Shown in pieces: positions 51,960 through 58,031 of a stretch of 64,000 nt of DNA. Made by a program: the position numbers and the translations under genes. The notes under the pieces were generated by a model that saw nothing but the letters and a program-made list of their open reading frames with translations, ran no database searches and was not told the origin of the DNA. Numbering within the stretch: position 1 is the first letter of the stretch; each line of letters opens with the position of its first letter. The stretch spans positions 860,064 through 924,063 of the forward strand of contig JBJLIX010000001.1 of NCBI GenBank assembly GCA_045563675.1, in the 5' to 3' direction. The stretch is from AEGEAN-183 sp045563675 (GTDB taxonomy: Bacteria; Pseudomonadota; Gammaproteobacteria; Magnimaribacterales; Magnimaribacteraceae).

Positions 51960-52828
51960 ACGGATTCTTGCTTATAGATAAACCGAAAGGTCAGACTTCT
52001 GCAGACTGCGTTTACACTTTAAGAAATATCTTAAATACTAAGAAAATTGGTCATTGCGGCACTTTAGATCCTATAGCCACTGGTATGCTTCCAATTTGCA
52101 TTGGAGAAGGAACAAAGTTCAGCAACTACATATCTAATCATTCAAAGAAATATGAAGTTACGGTGCTTTTTGGAATAGAAACTGACTCTGGAGATATTAC
52201 CGGAAAAGAAATATCTAAGAACAGTAGTGAAATAACAGAGAATGACTTAAAAGAAGCCCTAAGTTCTTTTGAGGGTGAGATTAAACAAACCCCTCCAATG
52301 CATTCAGCCATTAAGTTTCAAGGCAAACCTTTATATAAGTGGGTAAGAGCAGGCATTTACCTTAAAAGAGATGAAAGGAATGTAAGTATAAGTAAATTAG
52401 AAATAAAATCATTTGTAGGTAATACAGAAGCAGTGATCAAAGTTTCTTGTTCTAAAGGAACCTACATAAGGTCTTTAGTAGAATCTATAGGGAAAAAAAT
52501 TAATACTATAGCTACTATAAAAGAGTTAAGAAGAATAAGTGTTGGAGAGTTTAAAGAAGAAGACTTAACGCTATTGGAGTCTAAGGAAAAAAGCTTTTAT
52601 CAGCAGAATCTAATTAATTTAGATCAGGCTCTAAAAGGCCTTCCAAAAATATTACTAGATAAGATTGAAGTAAAAAAAATTAGAAATGGTCAGAAACTAG
52701 ACTATAATGCGCGCGAACAAATAGAAGGAATAGTAAGATTATACGAAAAAGAAGGCTTTTTCATTGGATTGGGAAATATTGATTCGTCTAAAAGGGTCTC
52801 AGCTAAAAGACTTTTGACAACAAAATAA
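51956..52828 (+). CDS. truB: tRNA pseudouridine(55) synthase TruB
   Basis: Makes pseudouridine 55 in the T-loop of tRNAs. The catalytic Asp is in KIGHCGTLDPIATGMLPICIG (motif II, about residues 30-50), with the N-terminal LLIDKPKGQTS before it and the CSKGTYIRSLVESIGK motif further on. A small C-terminal domain ends the 290 aa (E. coli 314). Confidence 0.96.
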   Translation: MNGFLLIDKPKGQTSADCVYTLRNILNTKKIGHCGTLDPIATGMLPICIGEGTKFSNYISNHSKKYEVTVLFGIETDSGDITGKEISKNSSEITENDLKEALSSFEGEIKQTPPMHSAIKFQGKPLYKWVRAGIYLKRDERNVSISKLEIKSFVGNTEAVIKVSCSKGTYIRSLVESIGKKINTIATIKELRRISVGEFKEEDLTLLESKEKSFYQQNLINLDQALKGLPKILLDKIEVKKIRNGQKLDYNAREQIEGIVRLYEKEGFFIGLGNIDSSKRVSAKRLLTTK

Positions 52829-52851
52829 AACTGCTATATCAGAATACAAAA

Positions 52852-53121
52852 TTGGCTTTAGATAATACAAAAAAGAAAGAAATTGTCTCCAAATTTGGAA
52901 GAACCGATAAAGATACAGGTTCTCCTGAGGTACAAGTAGCTCTTTTGTCTGAAAATATTGATTCGTTACAGTCTCATTTTAAATTGAATGCTAAAGACCA
53001 TCATTCTAGAAGGGGTTTGATAAGAATGGTTAATCAAAGAAGAAAACTATTAGACTACCTTAAGAATAATAAGCCAGAAACCTACTCAAAGATTCTAAGC
53101 GATCTAGGTTTAAGAAAATAA
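52852..53121 (+). CDS. rpsO: 30S ribosomal protein S15
   Basis: Primary binder of the 16S rRNA central domain. It has 89 aa with the family blocks FGRTDKDTGSPEVQVALL, DHHSRRGLIRMVNQRRKLLDYL and a C-terminal LGLRK. The start is a TTG with no good ribosome binding site, chosen because ALDNTKKKEIV matches the family N-terminus; no ATG is near. S15 represses its own mRNA in E. coli, which may relate to the weak start. It lies between truB and pnp as usual. Confidence 0.96.
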   Translation: MALDNTKKKEIVSKFGRTDKDTGSPEVQVALLSENIDSLQSHFKLNAKDHHSRRGLIRMVNQRRKLLDYLKNNKPETYSKILSDLGLRK

Positions 53122-53143
53122 TTCAATTATTCCTCTTAGAAAT

Positions 53144-53160
53144 ACCTTAACTAAGGTTTT
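53144..53160 (+). terminator. Weak hairpin between rpsO and pnp
   Basis: ACCTT and AAGGT form a 5-bp stem with loop AACT, followed by four T residues. It is too weak to be a strong terminator. It may be a leaky terminator for rpsO or a processing site; in E. coli this spacer is cut by RNase III and RNase E. Confidence 0.3.
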
Positions 53161-53183
53161 ATAAATATATTAATAAAAGAAAT

Positions 53184-55268
53184 ATGGAAAGTTACAAAAA
53201 AATTACAAAATTAGGCGATAAGGAAATTACATTTGAAACAGGAAAGATAGCACGTCAGGCAACAGCCGCTGTCATGGTTTCTTCTGGAGATACTCAAGTT
53301 CTAGCTACAGTGGTAGTAGGGAAGCCTCCTGGAGAACATCAGGAATTTTTTCCTCTTACTGTTAATTACATGGAAAAGACTTACGCCACAGGAAAAATAC
53401 CAGGAGGTTTCTTTAAAAGAGAAGGAAGACCTTCTGAAAAAGAAACACTTACTTCAAGGCTGATTGATAGACCTCTTAGGCCATTATTTAATGATGATTT
53501 CTTATATGAAGTTCAGGTAATTACTACAGTGATGTCTTCAGATAGAGATGTAGACCCTGATATTCTTTCATTCTTAGGAGCCTCTGCAGCTCTATCTATT
53601 TCTGGACTTCCTTTTAAGGGTCCCTTGGGAGCGGCTAGAGTTGGTTTTATTGAAGGCAATTATGTTATCAACCCAAAAAGAAGTGAAATGGAAGATTCTT
53701 ATTTAGATATGGTTATTGCGGCAAGTGATTCGGCAGTGATTATGGTTGAATCAGAAGCTAAAGAGCTTAGCGAAGATCAAATGTTGGGTGGAATTCTTTT
53801 TGCTCATCAAGAAATGCAACCTGCTATCGAAGCAATTAAAGAGATGGCTTCAGATGTTGGTAAACCTCCATTTGAATATGAATCAAGAAAGTTAGATGAG
53901 GCTTTAATTAAAAAAGTTGAAGAAGGATTTTCTAAAGATATATCTTCTGCCTATGAAGTGCAGGATAAACAGGAGAGAGTTCAAAACCTTTCCGCATTAA
54001 AAGAAAAACTTTTATCAGAAATGTACTCGGAAGAAGACAGTGAGGTATCAGAATCTGATTTATTGGACTGTTTTAAAAAGATAGAAAAAAAGATCGTAAG
54101 AACAAAATTGCTTAGTGGAGAATCTAGAATAGATGGCAGAGATTTAGATACGGTACGACCTATTCACGTTGAAGCAGGGATGTTAAATAACACGCATGGA
54201 TCAGCTCTTTTTACTAGAGGAGAAACACAAGCAATAGTGGCAGCCACTTTAGGCTCTCCGCGACAAGCTCAGTTGATAGACGCTCTAGAAGGCGAACACT
54301 TTGATCAATTTATGTTGCATTACAATTTTCCTCCTTACTCGGTAGGAGAGGCAGGATTCATGACTGGACCTAAAAGAAGAGAAATTGGACATGGTAAGCT
54401 TGCCAGAAGAGCTCTAGAAGCAGTTTTGCCTGATCCGGAAGAATTCCCTTATACGATAAGAGTAGTCTCTGAGATCACTGAATCTAATGGTTCAAGTTCC
54501 ATGGCTTCAGTTTGCGGTTCAAGTTTAGCTATGATGGATGCCGGAATACCTATCGAAAAATCTGTTGCTGGTGTAGCAATGGGATTGGTAAAAGAGGATG
54601 ACAATTTCGCTGTCATAACAGATATCCTTGGAGATGAAGATCACCTGGGCGATATGGATTTTAAAGTAGCCGGAACAGCAGAAGGGATAACTGCATTGCA
54701 GATGGATATAAAGATAGATGGCATTACTGAAGAAATATTTGATGATGCATTAGGAAAAGCAAATAAAGCCAGAGCTCATATTTTAGAGAAAATGGATGCA
54801 GTGATTTCTAAGCCCCGTGAAGAGCTGTCCTCTAAAGCACCACAAGCTGTAATCTTGCAAATAAAGAAAGATAAGATTAGAGATATTATTGGAAAAGGTG
54901 GGGAAACAATCAGATCACTCGTTGAAGAAACAGGAGCACAAATTGATGTTGATGATACTGGCAAGGTATCTGTGTACGCCGATAATCTAGAATCAAGAGA
55001 GATGGCAGTTGAAAAAATTAATGCCATTACAGAAGAACCTGAAGTAAATAAGATTTATACAGGTGTTGTGGCTAGTGTTGTAGATTTTGGTGCTTTCGTG
55101 ACGATACTTCCTGGTCGAGATGGGTTGGTGCACATTTCAGAAGTATCAGAAGAGAGAATTGAAAATATCTCAGATTATTTTACTGAGGGCGAAGAAGTAA
55201 AAGTTAAAGTCTTGGAAGTAGACAGACAAGGCAAAATAAGACTTACCATGAAAGGAGTAGAGGAATAA
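53184..55268 (+). CDS. pnp: Polynucleotide phosphorylase
   Basis: 3'-5' phosphorolytic exoribonuclease of the degradosome. Two RNase PH-like domains (about 1-225 and 310-540) are joined by a helical linker. Conserved active-site regions include FFPLTVNYMEKTYATGKIPGG (19 of these residues from FPLT) and the ILGDEDHLGDMDFKVAGT block. A KH domain (IRDIIGKGGETIRSL) and an S1 domain (GVVASVVDFGAFV) follow. The length of 694 aa compares with 711 in E. coli. It ends the conserved cluster. Confidence 0.97.
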   Translation: MESYKKITKLGDKEITFETGKIARQATAAVMVSSGDTQVLATVVVGKPPGEHQEFFPLTVNYMEKTYATGKIPGGFFKREGRPSEKETLTSRLIDRPLRPLFNDDFLYEVQVITTVMSSDRDVDPDILSFLGASAALSISGLPFKGPLGAARVGFIEGNYVINPKRSEMEDSYLDMVIAASDSAVIMVESEAKELSEDQMLGGILFAHQEMQPAIEAIKEMASDVGKPPFEYESRKLDEALIKKVEEGFSKDISSAYEVQDKQERVQNLSALKEKLLSEMYSEEDSEVSESDLLDCFKKIEKKIVRTKLLSGESRIDGRDLDTVRPIHVEAGMLNNTHGSALFTRGETQAIVAATLGSPRQAQLIDALEGEHFDQFMLHYNFPPYSVGEAGFMTGPKRREIGHGKLARRALEAVLPDPEEFPYTIRVVSEITESNGSSSMASVCGSSLAMMDAGIPIEKSVAGVAMGLVKEDDNFAVITDILGDEDHLGDMDFKVAGTAEGITALQMDIKIDGITEEIFDDALGKANKARAHILEKMDAVISKPREELSSKAPQAVILQIKKDKIRDIIGKGGETIRSLVEETGAQIDVDDTGKVSVYADNLESREMAVEKINAITEEPEVNKIYTGVVASVVDFGAFVTILPGRDGLVHISEVSEERIENISDYFTEGEEVKVKVLEVDRQGKIRLTMKGVEE

Positions 55269-55303
55269 AAACTATCAAAGAAATTTGAAACTTTATAGTT
55301 TTT
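55268..55303 (+). terminator. Terminator after pnp
   Basis: AAAACTAT and ATAGTTTT form an 8-bp stem with an inner CAAA/TTTG pairing, followed by a short T-run. It starts at the last base of the pnp stop codon. It is AT-rich and therefore only moderately strong. Confidence 0.5.
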
Positions 55304-55352
55304 ATGGTAGTTCAAGTTTATCTATTTTAGATCTTTTTAGTAAAATGCATTT

Positions 55353-55376
55353 GTCTGAGCTTGTCTCAGGCTTTTG
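55353..55376 (+). terminator. Second terminator-like hairpin, just before the first small gene
   Basis: GTCTGAG and CTCAGGC pair (7 bp with one G-U) around loop CTTGT, followed by TTTTG. It ends about 25 nt before the ATG at 55401. It may back up the pnp terminator, or act as a leader element of the small gene. Confidence 0.5.
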
Positions 55377-55400
55377 TTTAGCTAAATTTATGGGTGAAAT

Positions 55401-55619
55401 ATGAATGCACTTAATGTAGTAAAAGATCTTATAGGTCAATTAACAGGCATCGTTGTATCTCTAATTGCACTTGGAGTGGCTGCTGGTATCGTTTTTGGAC
55501 CAGGCCTTCCTTTTGTAGGTGGAGTTCTTGATGGTCTTCTAGGACTAGTTAACACTCTTGGTGATAACGGTCTAGTAGGTCTAATTGTACTTGCTGTATT
55601 ACTTGATCTTTATAGATAA
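55401..55619 (+). CDS. Small hydrophobic protein, paralogue A
   Basis: A 72-aa protein I do not recognise. It has two hydrophobic stretches (about 10-30 and 58-71) around a Gly/Leu/Val-rich middle with FGPGLPFVGGVLDGLLG. It shares a pattern with the 55701 gene: FGP, two residues, PF, G, VL, then LG..GL, and a C-terminal Arg. A GGGTGA ribosome binding site precedes the ATG. Clean terminators lie on both sides. The Gly-rich amphipathic make-up could suit a membrane peptide, a small accessory subunit, or a bacteriocin/toxin-like peptide; none of these is proven. Confidence 0.7.
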   Translation: MNALNVVKDLIGQLTGIVVSLIALGVAAGIVFGPGLPFVGGVLDGLLGLVNTLGDNGLVGLIVLAVLLDLYR

Positions 55620-55641
55620 GTTTTTACTTAGCTATTTATAG

Positions 55642-55677
55642 GAAAGGGGGCCTTTATAGGTGCCCCTTTCTTTTTTT
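55642..55677 (+). terminator. Strong intrinsic terminator after paralogue A
   Basis: GAAAGGGG pairs perfectly with CCCCTTTC across a roughly 12-nt loop, and a run of T residues follows. It lies 22 nt after the paralogue A stop and 24 nt before the ATG of paralogue B. Confidence 0.85.
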
Positions 55678-55700
55678 AAAGGTATTACACAGGGGGCGAT

Positions 55701-55925
55701 ATGGATCTTATAGAGAGAATTAAGCAATGGTTGTGGGAAGCAACTAAACTTCTAGCTCTAGTTGTTGCTGTTTCCGTACTAGTTTCTATCTTGTTTGGAC
55801 CAACAGCACCATTCTTTGGTAATGTTCTAACAAACATAGAGCCTGTTATTGAAAGTTTGGGATCAGAAGGATTGGCTGTAATCATAGCCTTGATAATTAT
55901 TTTGGGGATATGGAGAGACAGGTAG
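55701..55925 (+). CDS. Small hydrophobic protein, paralogue B
   Basis: A 74-aa protein, unrecognised, resembling the 55401 product in length, hydropathy and motif (FGPTAPFFGNVL, then LGSEGL and a charged end IWRDR). An N-terminal amphipathic, Trp-containing stretch (LIERIKQWLWEATK) precedes the first hydrophobic segment (about 15-35), and a second lies at about 55-70. A strong GGGGGCG ribosome binding site is 4 nt before the ATG. It is flanked by two strong terminators, so it looks like an independently controlled product of duplication. Confidence 0.7.
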   Translation: MDLIERIKQWLWEATKLLALVVAVSVLVSILFGPTAPFFGNVLTNIEPVIESLGSEGLAVIIALIIILGIWRDR

Positions 55926-55944
55926 ACTAAATAATTTTTGAACT

Positions 55945-55977
55945 AAAAAAAGGCATCTTTAAGGATGCCTTTTTTTT
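55945..55977 (+). terminator. Strong intrinsic terminator after paralogue B
   Basis: An A-run, GGCATC, loop TTTAAG, GATGCC and a T-run form a 12-bp stem including A-T pairs. It ends about 15 nt before the hydrolase ATG at 55993, leaving no space for a promoter behind it. The symmetry would allow termination from both directions. Confidence 0.85.
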
Positions 55978-55992
55978 CTTAAGAGGAAAATA

Positions 55993-56793
55993 ATGCAAAT
56001 ACAAGAAGGAAGAGTTTTCATAGAAGAATCCGTTGAAATAGGGAAAGGAGGCGAAGCAACTCTTTTAGCAGATATATTCCTACCTCCAAAAGACGAAACC
56101 AATAGACCCGCAATATTATTTGTACATGGAGGAGGGTGGCTGGAAGGCGATCGATCCCAACTCAGAGGGTATGGCATTTTATTAGCCAGATTAGGCTTTG
56201 TTACTATGTGCAATTCGTATCGTCTTTCTACAGAAGCCCACTGGCCTGCCCAAATACAAGATGTAAAGTGCGCTGTTAGGTATATGAGGGCCAATGCAGA
56301 GAAATTAGGTATTGATCCCGATCGAATCGGTGTATCCGGAAATTCAGCCGGCGGTCATTTATCTTTAATGGCAGCGGTAACTTCATACGATGATAGTTTT
56401 GAAGGCGATGGAGGAAATAATGAAGTCTCATCAAAAGTAAAAGCTACATGCGCTATTTACCCTCCTACCACCATTCGTCAGCTGGATCTGGATCCTCTGG
56501 AAAATGCTTTTGCCATGCTTATGGGTTCAGACGCTAGTGAAGAGGATTATACGAAAGCAAGTCCTATGAATTATGTATCTGAAGATTTTCCTCCTTGTAT
56601 GCTAGTCCATGGTTCAACGGATACGGTAGTTCCTTTAAAAGAAAGCACAGATTTTTACGATAAATTGAAAGAAAAAAATATACCTGCATCACTGCACGTT
56701 TATTCAGAAGAAGAGCATGCCTTTGATGGAGAAAGCTACAAAGGAAGAAGCGTTGCTGACTTACAAGCTTTGTTTTTTAACAAGTATTTATAA
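55993..56793 (+). CDS. Alpha/beta hydrolase (esterase/lipase, HSL/BD-FAE-like)
   Basis: A 266-aa serine hydrolase without a signal peptide. The oxyanion-hole motif HGGGW (about 48-52), the nucleophile elbow GNSAGGH (about 115-121), the acid in HGSTDTVVPL and the final His in EEHAFDG give a complete triad. The layout resembles carboxylesterases of the hormone-sensitive-lipase and BD-FAE groups. The substrate is unknown. Its DNA is somewhat less AT-rich than that of its neighbours by eye. A terminator lies just upstream. Confidence 0.88.
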   Translation: MQIQEGRVFIEESVEIGKGGEATLLADIFLPPKDETNRPAILFVHGGGWLEGDRSQLRGYGILLARLGFVTMCNSYRLSTEAHWPAQIQDVKCAVRYMRANAEKLGIDPDRIGVSGNSAGGHLSLMAAVTSYDDSFEGDGGNNEVSSKVKATCAIYPPTTIRQLDLDPLENAFAMLMGSDASEEDYTKASPMNYVSEDFPPCMLVHGSTDTVVPLKESTDFYDKLKEKNIPASLHVYSEEEHAFDGESYKGRSVADLQALFFNKYL

Positions 56794-56838
56794 ACGTTAA
56801 GAAATATTTGTGAAAGATAATCCTGATCTAAAACAAAT

Positions 56839-57948
56839 ATGAAAAAAATTGTATTCTTTTGTTTACTCCCCTTTAATCTCTATGTCGCTGAATCAATAAA
56901 AGCAAATGACTTGGAGCTTTTCCAAGACATAAATTTTTTTGAAGATAAAAAAACAATAATTTCTATAAGTAGTACTAATTTTAATAAGAGATTAGATCTA
57001 CTCAACTATGCTGAAAATTTTAGTGAAACACAGTTAAACTCATCTAGTGCTGAAAAAGTTTCATTAGTTCATCAATATAATTCAAAACTAAAGATAGGCT
57101 TTCAATATGAAACTAGTTCCTTTAACCTAAAAAGGCTTTCGTATCCTAAAAACCTAACAACAGATATAAATTCCTATTTAATTTTTACTAGTTTTCCCAT
57201 TCTTGATACTAAATCAAAGGCGTACGAGGTAGAAATTTTTCTTCTAGAAGATAAGCAAAAGAAGTTGACCATAGACTGTTATCAGTTCACCTCAGAAATT
57301 ATTGTAGGATCTTGCGCAGAAGCAAATTTACGTTTTCTTGACAGTCAAACATATAAAGAAACTGGAGAAAGAGACTATAAACCCGCCTTGGAAACAAGAG
57401 GAAAGTCTTTAGCGTTTGGATTTAATTTAAGGATCCTGCAAATAAATAGTAAAAAGTTTAAATTAAATCAGTCCTTAGGGTTTCGTAGAACTAAAGTAGA
57501 AGCTAGTTTTCAGTCAGATATTTTAGACATCAAAGATTCTACCGTTCTTGATTCTAAATTAGAGGGAGTAACTATTAGGTCAATAATTAGTTCTTTTAAA
57601 CAAGATATCCCTCAACCCACTCCTTGGTATGAAAATAATTTCAAATATTCATTAACCACCCTATATAAGATAAGTCCTAAACTTCTATTATCTGGAAGAC
57701 TCAGTTTAATGAAAATATCTCGATCAAATTACTTTAATAACCCGCTAAAACATGATTTTACAACTAATAAAGTTCTAAATTTAGGACTGCAATATTTTCT
57801 TACAGAAAGAATTGTTCTCTACAGCGGGTTAGGTTTATCAAATCATTATTTACTTGGCACTAATCCTCTTTCCTATAACAGGAAAAGTAACCATTTATTT
57901 AAGCACCCTTATGGAGAAATTCATTTTGGCTTATCTTTTTCTATTTAG
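56839..57948 (+). CDS. Predicted outer-membrane or periplasmic protein, unknown family
   Basis: A 369-aa protein with a signal peptide (about 1-22, MKKIVFFCLLPFNLYVAESI). The rest alternates short polar and aromatic strands with many Asn, Ser, Tyr and Phe (for example YNSKLKIGFQYETSSFNLK, LALFGFNL-like strands and HFGLSFSI at the end), the look of a beta-barrel. The last residue is Ile rather than the usual Phe. Two Cys near 150 and 160 could form a disulfide. I recognise no family. It is 83 nt upstream of the giant repeat protein in the same direction, so it may serve that protein, but this is inference. Confidence 0.6.
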   Translation: MKKIVFFCLLPFNLYVAESIKANDLELFQDINFFEDKKTIISISSTNFNKRLDLLNYAENFSETQLNSSSAEKVSLVHQYNSKLKIGFQYETSSFNLKRLSYPKNLTTDINSYLIFTSFPILDTKSKAYEVEIFLLEDKQKKLTIDCYQFTSEIIVGSCAEANLRFLDSQTYKETGERDYKPALETRGKSLAFGFNLRILQINSKKFKLNQSLGFRRTKVEASFQSDILDIKDSTVLDSKLEGVTIRSIISSFKQDIPQPTPWYENNFKYSLTTLYKISPKLLLSGRLSLMKISRSNYFNNPLKHDFTTNKVLNLGLQYFLTERIVLYSGLGLSNHYLLGTNPLSYNRKSNHLFKHPYGEIHFGLSFSI

Positions 57949-58031
57949 CTTTTAGAGTTATTGGGAGCCAATAAAAATAGTACTAGAAGGAAAGTCAATT
58001 TATGGTAGAGTAAATTTCGTACAGCAGTTTG

